Below the pieces are notes generated by a model. It worked only from the letters and a program-made list of their open reading frames with translations. It did no database searches and was not told the DNA's origin. From CAYSRJ01 sp964525675 (GTDB lineage Bacteria > Spirochaetota > B62-G9 > DRHN01): a stretch of 48,983 nucleotides of DNA. The stretch spans positions 1 through 48,983 of the forward strand of contig CAZGJW010000005.1 of NCBI GenBank assembly GCA_964525675.1. The letters run 5' to 3'. A program made the translations under genes and the position numbers. The stretch's first letter is position 1. The number at the start of each line of letters is the position of its first letter. Below, piece by piece: positions 26,031-34,184 of this stretch.

Positions 26031-26834
26031 TCAGCCTCCGTAAGACTTTTGAGCCTCTTCCGGGCTCATACCGTGCTTTACGACCTGTATAAGTAGATCC
26101 AGATATTTCACCGGGTCTTTTGCGCAGATAACATTTCTGCCGAACACAACCCCTGCCGCATTCTTTGAAATAACATTCTTCGCAAGCTTAAACGAATCGA
26201 TCGGTTTATCGGTTTTTGCGCCGCCCAATCCGAACACCGGTATTCCCGCGGTCCTGACTACATAATCGAACTTATCGACATACACGGTTTTGATGCAGTC
26301 GGCCCCGAACTCGGCAACAGCACGTGTGCCTAACAGCAGCCGGTCTATCTCATCGTTGAATGTGTCGATACTGCCGAGAGGGATATACTCGCCGACGAGA
26401 GGGATCCCGAGTGCATTGGCCTCTTCAACGTATTCACCGAACTGGGTGATGTTTCGCGTGTTTGCCTCGTCATTACCGGAGAAGAGGAGCGAGACCATTA
26501 CCATATCCGCACCCAGGGCGACGGCCTGCTTCACCGAAATAAGCCGCTCGTTATACCCTTTCTTGTATTCATACGCTTTAACGTAATGAGTGGCATAATT
26601 AATCCTGATTATACAGAGCGGGGCGTCTTTTTGAGAAAAAAATCCACTGCACTGTTGTGCCATGCCCGGCATGACCAGAAAGGCGTCTGCCTTTTTAAAG
26701 GCGTGTATCTGCTCGGGAAGATTGTCAATTCCCTCGAACGGTCCCATGTATGAACCGTGATCGGCGGCGACAATAACCGCCTTGCCGCTTCCCAGAAGCT
26801 TACCCATCCGAATCTCTTTTCCAACCATGTTCAT
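26031..26834 (-). CDS. DhnA-type class I aldolase family protein
   Basis: A 267-residue DeoC/LacD/DhnA-type aldolase, paralogous to the protein at 15086. VIVAADHGSYMGPF gives D25-H26. GADCIKTVYVDKFD places the Schiff-base lysine at K182. NAAGVVFGRNVICAKDP near 230-246 is the phosphate-binding end. LsrF-type members act as thiolases or aldolases on phosphorylated compounds, so the exact reaction is open. GGAGG before the ATG on the minus strand is strong. In cluster C there is an isomerase and an aldolase but no kinase, so phosphorylation would need the FGGY kinase of A or B or a distant gene. Confidence 0.88.
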   Translation of the reverse strand: MNMVGKEIRMGKLLGSGKAVIVAADHGSYMGPFEGIDNLPEQIHAFKKADAFLVMPGMAQQCSGFFSQKDAPLCIIRINYATHYVKAYEYKKGYNERLISVKQAVALGADMVMVSLLFSGNDEANTRNITQFGEYVEEANALGIPLVGEYIPLGSIDTFNDEIDRLLLGTRAVAEFGADCIKTVYVDKFDYVVRTAGIPVFGLGGAKTDKPIDSFKLAKNVISKNAAGVVFGRNVICAKDPVKYLDLLIQVVKHGMSPEEAQKSYGG

Positions 26835-26903
26835 TCCTCCATCTCAGAAAAATTATTGCAGTTATGTCCCGTTTTGACAGGGAAGGTATAGTGTGCTGAT
26901 ACG

Positions 26904-28307
26904 TTAGATGGTAACACAGCCAAGCCCGATCATCCGGGCAGTTTTGTTGAGCACGCTGTTGAGCTTTCCATATGCACCGGTGTGGTGATGCGACGGCGCA
27001 GCGTACAGCCATTGCCTGGAAAACTCCTTGATGTTTTTCCCTTCCCACTGAAATAATGTCTGCGGTGCGGATATGTCTCTCGGCTTCATCTGAAGATTTT
27101 TACCCTGTGAGGTGATAAATTGAAACCGACCGCCGCCGATATTACCGATAGAGAAAATCGTAAAATAGCCCGGTTTGTACGAGTAGTTGAAAGATGCACC
27201 AAATCCGTGCACACCTTCATAGTATATAGTCGGCACGATGCGCGCACCGTTTTTATCGTCTGCAAGGCCGGGGTTGCCATGACCGTCGTGGGAATTGAAC
27301 ATGACGTTCCGCTTGTAGTCGAGGATGTAGTGTTCGAGAAAAGTCGCATGTCCCGCTGTTTCCTCCAGCACGAGCATGGCTATCGCCCGCAGCACATCAG
27401 CTTCACAGGTAAACGGAACATGGTCCTCAACAAGTCTTGAGGTTCCGAAAAAGGGGATAATTCCGATTCGCTCGTCGGAAAGCCATACCTGATCGAACTC
27501 AGCCACTGCATCAAGCGAGTTCTGCTTGACGACCTTTTCCAGTGCAGCGGCGAGTTTTGCTGAACGGAGCATCATGTCGTGATCGACTTCTATTTCTCTT
27601 TTCTTGCTCCTCTGGTCGTCGATTATCTTTTCTGCCTCGCTGTCTTCAGTATCCATGTAGGCGTCGATTATCTCGTCATGGTCAATCGGCCATGAGCTGC
27701 ATCCGAAAAGCTCCATAACCGCAAAATTGTCCTGCATAAGATCGGTCATGCCTTCATAGGGGTGTCCGATAATTCCGATTTTTGAATTTTTAAGCCGGGA
27801 CGCTGCTTTTGCAGCCGTGATGTATTCACCCATCTCCTGAATTGCGTCGGCATCGTTGATACTCCCGGTAACAATCATGAAATTCTTGCCTGCGCGGACG
27901 AGAGAGCTCGAAAGTTCAGGGAGCCCTGCCATCCCCGAGTTTACCATAATGAGATCGAAATCTGCGTCCTCTCCGAACTCCTCGATGAGCTGAGTATTCC
28001 AGATAATAATGGGAATATCGAAATCGAGCAGAGCCCTCATCGGAATGAGGCCCTTCTGGTAGGCAAGCTCGATAATAACGATGATATCAACCCCCTCCCG
28101 TTTTAAAACCGAGGCTGCCTTGATCGCTTCGTTTTCATACTCGAAGAATCCGGGATTGATCACGGTGCCGAAAGGCTTCAATTTGTCTTCGTAGAGCTTT
28201 GCGACACGTCTCGCTTCTCCCCGCATATGGCCGGTTTTATTATACCTGTCCTCCAGTAGTGCTGTTACAAGCAGGCCGATTTTGAACTCTTTCCCCACCA
28301 GTGGCAT
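26904..28307 (-). CDS. L-fucose/L-arabinose isomerase-like protein
   Basis: A 467-residue COG2407-like protein. It opens EFKIGLLVTALLEDRYNKTG. EGVDIIVIIELAYQKGLIPM is the second unit, SKIGIIGHPYEGMTDLMQDN starts the middle domain, and VMFNSHDGHGNPGL with APSHHHTGAYG lies in the C-terminal part, rich in histidines that may bind metal. Length and order match the 16973 protein. AGGAGGTAC before ATG makes the start secure. It follows the DeoR gene by 30 nt and precedes the aldolase by 69 nt, so the three are one operon. Substrate is unknown. Confidence 0.85.
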   Translation of the reverse strand: MPLVGKEFKIGLLVTALLEDRYNKTGHMRGEARRVAKLYEDKLKPFGTVINPGFFEYENEAIKAASVLKREGVDIIVIIELAYQKGLIPMRALLDFDIPIIIWNTQLIEEFGEDADFDLIMVNSGMAGLPELSSSLVRAGKNFMIVTGSINDADAIQEMGEYITAAKAASRLKNSKIGIIGHPYEGMTDLMQDNFAVMELFGCSSWPIDHDEIIDAYMDTEDSEAEKIIDDQRSKKREIEVDHDMMLRSAKLAAALEKVVKQNSLDAVAEFDQVWLSDERIGIIPFFGTSRLVEDHVPFTCEADVLRAIAMLVLEETAGHATFLEHYILDYKRNVMFNSHDGHGNPGLADDKNGARIVPTIYYEGVHGFGASFNYSYKPGYFTIFSIGNIGGGRFQFITSQGKNLQMKPRDISAPQTLFQWEGKNIKEFSRQWLYAAPSHHHTGAYGKLNSVLNKTARMIGLGCVTI

Positions 28308-28337
28308 GATTTGTACCTCCTGATTAAATGATTAATA

Positions 28338-29165
28338 TTAACTGCTGTGAATGTTGTTTTCATCGTTATGCGGCGGCTCATCCTCTACCGGTGCAAGCAG
28401 TATCTGTATGTTAAACTTTTGATACGCCCTGATAACCTCATTCTTGATCCTGCTGTCCGTAACGATGATATCGATGCTTTCGATTCCGGCATAGGACACA
28501 AAGGATGGAGTGTTGAACTTCGAGGAATCCGCAAGCAAAATCACCTGGTCGCTTCTGTTTGTCATCTCCTCGTCGATTTTCGATGTATATTCATCAGTGG
28601 TCATCAGCCCATCTCGTATGGTAATGCCGTCCGTGCCGATAAAGGCCTTGTTCGCTCTGAACATCTGTATGTTTTTTTCAACAATCGGGCCAGATATGTC
28701 TCTCCGTCTGGGACGAACCCTCCCGCCGAGAATAATAACCTCACACAGTGTACCGAGGTTTTCGGCAATAGCGATGGAGTTTGTCACCACCCGAATGCCG
28801 CGTATCTGCTCTGCCTCGAGCCTTCTCGTAAGGTACTCGGCCATAACGTACACAGTCGTGCCGGAATCGAGAAAGATGACTTCGTTCGAATTCACCATTT
28901 TCGAAGCGTGCAGGCCGATAGCCCTCTTTTGTTCGAGATTTTTAGAGAACTTGTTGTCGAAAAGGTAGTCATGACTTCGCCTGGTAAAAAGCTGCACCCC
29001 CCCGTGAGTTCTGATAACCTTACCATCCTTTTCAAGTTCGCTGAGCGTTCGTCGCACCGTGGCTTCCGATACATTCAGTGTGCCCACAAGCTCCTCGATG
29101 CGGAGATTCTCCTTGGTGGAGAGCATCTTGAGAATGTCGTTTTTCCTTTGATCGATTCTTTTCAT
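28338..29165 (-). CDS. DeoR-family transcriptional regulator
   Basis: A 275-residue DeoR-type regulator. The winged helix is RIEELVGTLNVSEATVRRTL near residues 22-41, followed by KVIRTHGGVQLF. The sensor domain has NEVIFLDSGTTVYVMAEYL, GIRVVTNSIAIAENL and VILLADSSKFNTPSF. It opens cluster C and so probably controls the isomerase, aldolase and URO-D genes. No Shine-Dalgarno precedes the ATG. A TATGAT box ends 6 nt before it, which suggests a leaderless transcript as for the cluster B regulator. The C-terminal tail, ILLAPVEDEPPHNDEN, is longer than usual. Confidence 0.92.
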   Translation of the reverse strand: MKRIDQRKNDILKMLSTKENLRIEELVGTLNVSEATVRRTLSELEKDGKVIRTHGGVQLFTRRSHDYLFDNKFSKNLEQKRAIGLHASKMVNSNEVIFLDSGTTVYVMAEYLTRRLEAEQIRGIRVVTNSIAIAENLGTLCEVIILGGRVRPRRRDISGPIVEKNIQMFRANKAFIGTDGITIRDGLMTTDEYTSKIDEEMTNRSDQVILLADSSKFNTPSFVSYAGIESIDIIVTDSRIKNEVIRAYQKFNIQILLAPVEDEPPHNDENNIHSS

Positions 29166-29171
29166 TGTACT

Positions 29172-29177
29172 ATCATA
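29172..29177 (-). promoter_or_regulatory. candidate -10 box giving a leaderless deoR-type mRNA (cluster C)
   Basis: On the minus strand TATGAT ends 6 nt before the ATG at 29165, so the start point should be at or next to the A of the start codon. The -35 region is poor. No ribosome site lies between them. Confidence 0.35.
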
Positions 29178-29340
29178 AATTAAACGTATGTGTCTCAGTC
29201 TGTTCGTTCACACGTAATCTTATCATTTTATAAGAATCTGTCAATTAAATTATTGAATTAATCATAATTATGCTTGATTTAGTTAAATAAAGTGCATATA
29301 ATGCTGGTAAATTAGAATTGTGATTTTATTTTATGAAGTT

Positions 29341-30399
29341 TTAATGGATGATGTTTCGAACGGATCCTCTTATTATAAGATGAGGATCAAATACGACATT
29401 TTTTATTATTATCTCCTTGTTTTCAATATTATGTAAAAGAAGCTGTACACTTTCTTTCCCAATTCTCTTTCTGGGTTGATGAATTGTTGTTAAAGGAGGT
29501 GAAAGTACACTTGTTACTTCAATATTATCATATCCCACAACGCTGTAATTTCCTGGTATGTTAAATCCTAGTTCGTTTCCTGCCTTATAAATGCCAATTG
29601 CGAGCAAATCACTAATTGTAATTACTCCTGTAAAATGTAGTATATTTGAATTGAAGTTTTCGGTAAGAAGCTTCTTAAATACTGTGTACCCTCCTTCAAT
29701 TGACAGCTCTCCAGCCTGTACAATGAGTTCTTCTCGAAAATCGATGTTATGCTTTTTTAAAGTATCATGATAGCCTTCTATAAAATGATTTGCTTTGACC
29801 TTCTCCTGAAGGGGAGCTGTCATTAGAAGAATATCCCTGTGGCCATTATTAATAAGATACTCGGTAGCAAGTTTTGAACCTATTATGTGATCAGAGTATA
29901 CATAACAGTGATTTTGAAAGTACGGAAAGCTATCAATAATGACGGATTCAACATCATGCTCACTCAATATATTAATATTTTCGCTTTTTTCATCAATAGG
30001 AGAAATAATTATACCATCAACTTTTTTTGACAGCAGAGAGATTATGTTATTTTTTTCACGATCAAAATCATAATGAGAATAGCTAATAAAGCAAGAGTAG
30101 TTTTTACTGTTTAAAATCTCACCCATTTCGCTTAAGATTTCAGTATAAAATGGATTGTTGAGGTCATTAAATATTATTCCAATTGTTTGTGTTCTGTTTT
30201 GCCGGAGGCCTTTTGCAAGAAAATTTGGATAGTAATTGAGCTCTTTCGCAATGTCTACGACTTTCTTTTTTGTATTAATATTTGCATTCGGGTCATCCCG
30301 TAGTGCTCTTGATACGGTTGAGACAGATACACCGGCAATTTTTGCAATATTTTTTATTGTTACTTTATTATTTATTGTTTTTTTTGCTGAAAGGTTCAT
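29341..30399 (-). CDS. LacI-family transcriptional regulator (cluster D)
   Basis: A 352-residue LacI/GalR-type repressor. After a short lead, the helix-turn-helix reads TIKNIAKIAGVSVSTVSRAL, then KELNYYPNFLAKGLRQNRTQ links to the effector domain. GIIFNDLNNPFYTEI and SVVGYDNIEVTSVLSPPLTT are family hallmarks. The reading frame is open to 30561, but ATG 30399 with AAGGA about 8 nt before it is the clear start; the upstream part is lysine- and tyrosine-rich noise. It is divergent from cluster D and AT-rich like it. Three operator-like elements lie between this gene and the corrinoid-protein gene at 30656, so it probably represses both itself and cluster D. Confidence 0.93.
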   Translation of the reverse strand: MNLSAKKTINNKVTIKNIAKIAGVSVSTVSRALRDDPNANINTKKKVVDIAKELNYYPNFLAKGLRQNRTQTIGIIFNDLNNPFYTEILSEMGEILNSKNYSCFISYSHYDFDREKNNIISLLSKKVDGIIISPIDEKSENINILSEHDVESVIIDSFPYFQNHCYVYSDHIIGSKLATEYLINNGHRDILLMTAPLQEKVKANHFIEGYHDTLKKHNIDFREELIVQAGELSIEGGYTVFKKLLTENFNSNILHFTGVITISDLLAIGIYKAGNELGFNIPGNYSVVGYDNIEVTSVLSPPLTTIHQPRKRIGKESVQLLLHNIENKEIIIKNVVFDPHLIIRGSVRNIIH

Positions 30400-30421
30400 A
30401 AAGTAAAATTCCTTGCAATAT

Positions 30422-30437
30422 TTGATAACGTTATCAA
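30422..30437 (+). promoter_or_regulatory. LacI-type operator O1
   Basis: TTGATAACGTTATCAA is a perfect 16-bp palindrome, 23 bp upstream of the lacI-type start codon. A possible minus-strand -10 (TATAAT at 30459-30454) would place it in the regulator's leader, which fits autoregulation. Confidence 0.8.
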
Positions 30438-30516
30438 TGTAAATACTATTTTTATTATAATAATAAATTATTTTAATATAAAAAACAATTTTTACAATTA
30501 ATTTTAAAAAAAAAGA

Positions 30517-30544
30517 TTGACAAATGTAAATGCTAGTGTAAAAT
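30517..30544 (+). promoter_or_regulatory. sigma-70-type promoter of cluster D
   Basis: TTGACA (30517-30522) and TAAAAT (30539-30544) are 16 nt apart. The start point near 30551 falls inside operator O2, the standard layout for repression. The 5' leader to ATG 30656 would be about 105 nt. Confidence 0.8.
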
Positions 30545-30545
30545 G

Positions 30546-30561
30546 TTGAGAACGTTACCAA
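30546..30561 (+). promoter_or_regulatory. LacI-type operator O2
   Basis: TTGAGAACGTTACCAA has two mismatches from perfect dyad symmetry and shares the AACGTTA core with O1. It begins one base after the -10 box of the cluster D promoter. Confidence 0.75.
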
Positions 30562-30597
30562 AATAATAATAAAAAAAGCATAAAATATTATTTGTTT

Positions 30598-30613
30598 TTG
30601 ATAACATTACCAA
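30598..30613 (+). promoter_or_regulatory. LacI-type operator O3
   Basis: TTGATAACATTACCAA combines the left half of O1 with the right half of O2 around an altered centre. It lies in the leader, 52 nt after the start of O2, close to five helical turns. Confidence 0.7.
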
Positions 30614-30655
30614 AGATTTTCGTGTGCTGTAATTAACTTCCCAAAAGAGGTGTTT

Positions 30656-31306
30656 ATGTCTATTCATTCTGCTATTCAAGAGATTATCAATTCAGTTGAG
30701 GAAGGAGAAAGTGAAAAATGCGAAGATTTGGTGAAAAGGGCTCTATTGAATGGGGTAGGTCCAATAAAAATCATTGATGAGGGTCTTTCCAAAGGAATCA
30801 AGATTGTAGGAGAAAAATTTGGAAATGGTGAATTATTTTTACCAGATCTTATGCTCGCTGCTGAGGCGATGCGAAGTGCTATGAAAATTTTAAATCCTGA
30901 ACTGGAAAAAATGAAAATAGAAAAAAAGAAAGCTGGCAAAGTTATGCTTGGTACTGTTTATGGGGATATCCACGATATCGGAAAATCAATAGTTGCAACA
31001 ATGCTTGAAATAAATGGATATGAAATCATTGATCTAGGAAATAATGTAAAGGCAATGACCTTTATAGAGAAAATAAAATTATTAAAACCTCAAATACTTG
31101 GATTGTCCGCAATGCTATCGACAACTATGAGAGAACAAAAAAACGTGGCTGATGAGATAGTAAAAGCAGGTCTCAGAAGTCGGGTTAAAATAATAGTTGG
31201 AGGTGCCCCTGTATCAGAACAGTGGGCACAGGATATAGGAGCAGATGGTTATGGTGCTGATGCAGAAATGGCGGTGAGAATTGTAGAAAAACTCATAAAC
31301 GAATAA
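30656..31306 (+). CDS. corrinoid (B12-binding) methyltransferase protein
   Basis: A 216-residue cobalamin-carrying protein of the MtbC/MttC/MtmC type. The N-terminal helical cap (to about residue 85) has KGIKIVGEKFGNGELFLPDLM. The Rossmann B12 domain has GTVYGDIHDIGKSIV, with D104-x-H106-x-x-G109, where the histidine is the lower cobalt ligand. LSAMLSTTMREQ and VGGAPVSEQWAQDIGADGYG complete the cofactor pocket. It takes a methyl group from an MttB-type enzyme, probably the one at 32681, and passes it on. ATG 30656 follows AGAGG. It is the first gene of cluster D after three LacI-type operators. Confidence 0.93.
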   Translation: MSIHSAIQEIINSVEEGESEKCEDLVKRALLNGVGPIKIIDEGLSKGIKIVGEKFGNGELFLPDLMLAAEAMRSAMKILNPELEKMKIEKKKAGKVMLGTVYGDIHDIGKSIVATMLEINGYEIIDLGNNVKAMTFIEKIKLLKPQILGLSAMLSTTMREQKNVADEIVKAGLRSRVKIIVGGAPVSEQWAQDIGADGYGADAEMAVRIVEKLINE

Positions 31307-31456
31307 AAGAGTTTTTCGAAATAAAGACAATTCACGTACGTGGAATGAATCCGGAATGCGTTATTGTCATCAAGGAAGAATTACAAATATGACGCTCTGA
31401 AAGCCCTTATGTTTTGAAGCGGATAGTTATGAATGGACTGAAGAAAGGAAAAATAT

Positions 31457-32455
31457 GTGAATTATAAAGTTACTGTAGGCCTTGTTGGGACGGGGTACGC
31501 AGGACATATTCGAGGGTATGCTATTCAAGAATTTAACAACGAGAGAATAAAACTAAAAGGTGTTTACGATAGAAACCCGCACCATGCGGAAATATACGCA
31601 CATGAATTAAATATTAAACATTATTCAACCCTTGAAGAGATTTGTAATTCAGATGAAATAAATACGATTTCTGTATCTGTGCCGAATAAATATCACTATG
31701 AAATCGTCAAGTACGCCCTTGAAAATAATAGAAATATAATGTGTGAATACCCTCTGGTTTTAACTGAGTACCGGCAGTCGGAAGAGCTTGTTAATATTGC
31801 GAATAAGAGGAATTTATTCCTGCATGTTGGACAAACAATGAATTATGATGCTGACTACCGGCTTATCGACTCATATAAAGAAGAATTGGGCGACCTGTAC
31901 ATGGGATACAAATATATGAGCTTTGGTGCTCTTGGGTCCTGGTTCAGCCTCGATGGCTTTAAGGGAAATTATAAAGACCTGGGTAAATGGTATGTAAAAG
32001 ATAATAGGCAAGGCGGCTGGATAGTCTCAGCTCATTATCATGGGATTCAAATTTTCAGGAGAATATTTGGTGAGGTAAAAGCAGTATGTGGTTTTAATTC
32101 GAGTCGAAAAGGTATTGCTGCGGCATCGATTTTAATGCAGCATGTCACCGGTGCAAGTACAACCATACAATGGGGTATGCCGATACCTGGGAAAGCATTC
32201 AACACGACCATTGTAAGTGGTAAGAACGGCTCTGTTGAAATTGATGGGAATCGATATCTGATATATTTAAAAGATAAAAAAATCAATGGTGAGTTATCGA
32301 AGGTAAATACATTTGTCGAAGACCTGAAAGCACTGCTGGCTGAGCTTGATAAAAAACGAGACATCAATAAGGAACAGGAGGATATGCTTTTTAATCTAAA
32401 GATCACATTTAAGGCCGAAGAATCAGCGGCAAAAGGAATATTAGTAACTGTATGA
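31457..32455 (+). CDS. Gfo/Idh/MocA-family oxidoreductase
   Basis: A 332-residue NAD(P)-dependent oxidoreductase. The Rossmann motif GLVGTGYAGHIRGYA is at about residues 8-22. The conserved EKP motif, whose lysine serves catalysis in most members, reads MCEYPLVL here, so the lysine is replaced by Tyr. The same EYP form occurs in biliverdin-reductase-like members. GGWIVSAHYHGIQIFRRIFG in the C-terminal domain supplies a histidine near the usual active site. Oxidation of a sugar, polyol or imine is possible. GTG 31457 follows AAAGGAA. It sits between a corrinoid protein and its MttB, which is unusual for the family. Confidence 0.85.
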   Translation: MNYKVTVGLVGTGYAGHIRGYAIQEFNNERIKLKGVYDRNPHHAEIYAHELNIKHYSTLEEICNSDEINTISVSVPNKYHYEIVKYALENNRNIMCEYPLVLTEYRQSEELVNIANKRNLFLHVGQTMNYDADYRLIDSYKEELGDLYMGYKYMSFGALGSWFSLDGFKGNYKDLGKWYVKDNRQGGWIVSAHYHGIQIFRRIFGEVKAVCGFNSSRKGIAAASILMQHVTGASTTIQWGMPIPGKAFNTTIVSGKNGSVEIDGNRYLIYLKDKKINGELSKVNTFVEDLKALLAELDKKRDINKEQEDMLFNLKITFKAEESAAKGILVTV

Positions 32456-32680
32456 AATAATCATCAATACATATTAAGCTGGGTAGATCAAACAATAAGG
32501 GATTAATAAATCAGACTTGGATTATATAAAAAGGGAAAGACCGTGACCTGATATTGATAGTTGTTGGAGTTGCTTGAATTTTAACCGGTGACATACAGAA
32601 CCGTATTGAGTTATAGGGGATAAATGCCGGGCTGGAGGCTTAATTAACAAATTAGCCTGCGATAATTGGAGGAAAGAATC

Positions 32681-34135
32681 ATGGCACACTATTTCGGGAG
32701 AGGGAGGTATCTTGAATATCTAAAAAAGGAGGACATACTCCAGTGGCATCATCAAAGTCTGAATCTTCTTGAAGGAACCGGGGTAAAGGTTACATATGAA
32801 CCTGCGTTACGAGTATTAAAAGAAGCTGGGTGTGATGTGAGTGAGCAGGAGGGGATAGTACGTGTACCGCAGTGGCTGGTAGAAAAAGCTTTGAAGTTTG
32901 CGCCAAGCCGATTTGTACTGGGCGGAAGGGACCCTTCGAAAGATATTATTGTTGGTGGTAATGATGTTCATACAACAGGCAGCGGAAATTGTGTTAATGT
33001 TATTGATCTGTGGACCGGTGAGCACAGGCCTGGAAGTTTCAGGGACCTTGAAGAAATGGTGCTGGTACAGGATGTTCTCGATAACCTTGAGTCTTGCCAG
33101 AATCCAATTACGCCATCAGATCTGCCAAAAAAAGGGCTATATATAAAGGCTTTTGAGGGAATGGTAAGAAATACTGGAAAGCATCTTATTAATCAGGCGG
33201 AGAGCGCAGAAGAAGTTCGGGATCATGTTGATATTCTTGAAGCTGCAGTAGGGAGCAGAGAGGAAGTATTTAAGCGTAATCTGGTAAGTTTTGTATGCTG
33301 CTTTAAAAGTCCACTTATCTATGGTGATACCAACTGCGAAGTTTTATTTGAGTGTGCGAAGCTTGGATTACCGTTGCTGGTTGAGACTGATCCGATTTCT
33401 GGGGCAACAGCGCCGGTAACTCTGGCAGGATTGTTAATACAGCAGAATGCAGAGGTTATGTTTGGCGTAATGTTGGCACAATTGGTTAAACCGGGAGCTC
33501 CAGTATTGTATACACATGCACCAACAGTAATGGATATGCGGGCAGGGGATGTTAGCGAAGGGTGCCCAGAGCGATGTTTATACTACATATACAGTGCGCA
33601 GATGTGTCGGAATTATGAAATACCAAGCTGCGGTGTAGCTGGAACGACTGATTCGAAAATGAATGACATTCAGAGTGGAATTGAGAAAGCTGCTACAGTG
33701 ATAACAACGGCCCTGGCCGGCTATAATCTTATATATTCGTCGGCAGGCACAATCAACAGTGTACTGACAACCTCACTTGAGGGAATAGTGATTGATAATG
33801 AATTGTACGGGTATGTGCAGAGAGTGCTTCAGGGAATAGACTTTTCTGTTGATACGGTTTTAAGCAGTATGAATGTGATTGGTAAAGTGACTCACAGTGG
33901 GAAAAGTTATTTAACTGAAAAGCATACTAAGGAGTATTTGAGAAGAGAACACTGGATACCATCAATAGTAGACCGGAGGAGGTATGAAGCATTTGAACGG
34001 TCTGGGGATAAGGGTATGTTGGAGTTTGCCCGTAAGCGGGCAAAAAAAATCCTTGAAGAACATAAGCCTTTACAACTGCCTGAGGGGGCTCAGGGGAAGA
34101 TTGAAATGATTGTTGATAGAGCACAAAACAGGTAG
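32681..34135 (+). CDS. MttB-family methyltransferase (non-pyrrolysine), cluster D copy 1
   Basis: A 484-residue MttB-superfamily protein. It has the opening LNLLEGTGVKVTYEPALRVLKEAG, then DPISGATAPVTLAGLLIQQNAEVMFG in mid-sequence, and CGVAGTTDSKMNDIQSGIEKA and ALAGYNLIYSSAGTINSVLT further on. The C-terminal SYLTEKHTKEYLRREHW is a family signature. There is no internal amber codon, so it is of the non-pyrrolysine group, which includes the glycine betaine and proline betaine demethylases. The cognate corrinoid protein is probably at 30656. GGAGGAAAG at 32668-32676 sets ATG 32681 as start. It is closer to the 42588 protein than to the 12565 one. Confidence 0.9.
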   Translation: MAHYFGRGRYLEYLKKEDILQWHHQSLNLLEGTGVKVTYEPALRVLKEAGCDVSEQEGIVRVPQWLVEKALKFAPSRFVLGGRDPSKDIIVGGNDVHTTGSGNCVNVIDLWTGEHRPGSFRDLEEMVLVQDVLDNLESCQNPITPSDLPKKGLYIKAFEGMVRNTGKHLINQAESAEEVRDHVDILEAAVGSREEVFKRNLVSFVCCFKSPLIYGDTNCEVLFECAKLGLPLLVETDPISGATAPVTLAGLLIQQNAEVMFGVMLAQLVKPGAPVLYTHAPTVMDMRAGDVSEGCPERCLYYIYSAQMCRNYEIPSCGVAGTTDSKMNDIQSGIEKAATVITTALAGYNLIYSSAGTINSVLTTSLEGIVIDNELYGYVQRVLQGIDFSVDTVLSSMNVIGKVTHSGKSYLTEKHTKEYLRREHWIPSIVDRRRYEAFERSGDKGMLEFARKRAKKILEEHKPLQLPEGAQGKIEMIVDRAQNR

Positions 34136-34184
34136 TGGGCGCGGGTGAAGGTGTGGAAATAATTAATAGGCTGGAAGGTTGCTA

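Noticed and set aside
28347..29183. Plus-strand ORF of 278 codons opposite the cluster C deoR gene
   Set aside because: The minus-strand DeoR protein is unmistakable; the plus frame has no domain and no ribosome site.
30614..30655. Cobalamin riboswitch upstream of the corrinoid genes
   Set aside because: No B12-box-like conserved sequence or suitable fold was recognised in the leader; control seems to be by LacI operators.
5885..32627. Exact 16-nt repeat TATAGGGGATAAATGC at 5885-5900 and 32612-32627
   Set aside because: One such 16-mer match is not unlikely by chance in a 49-kb window, and the flanks share nothing.
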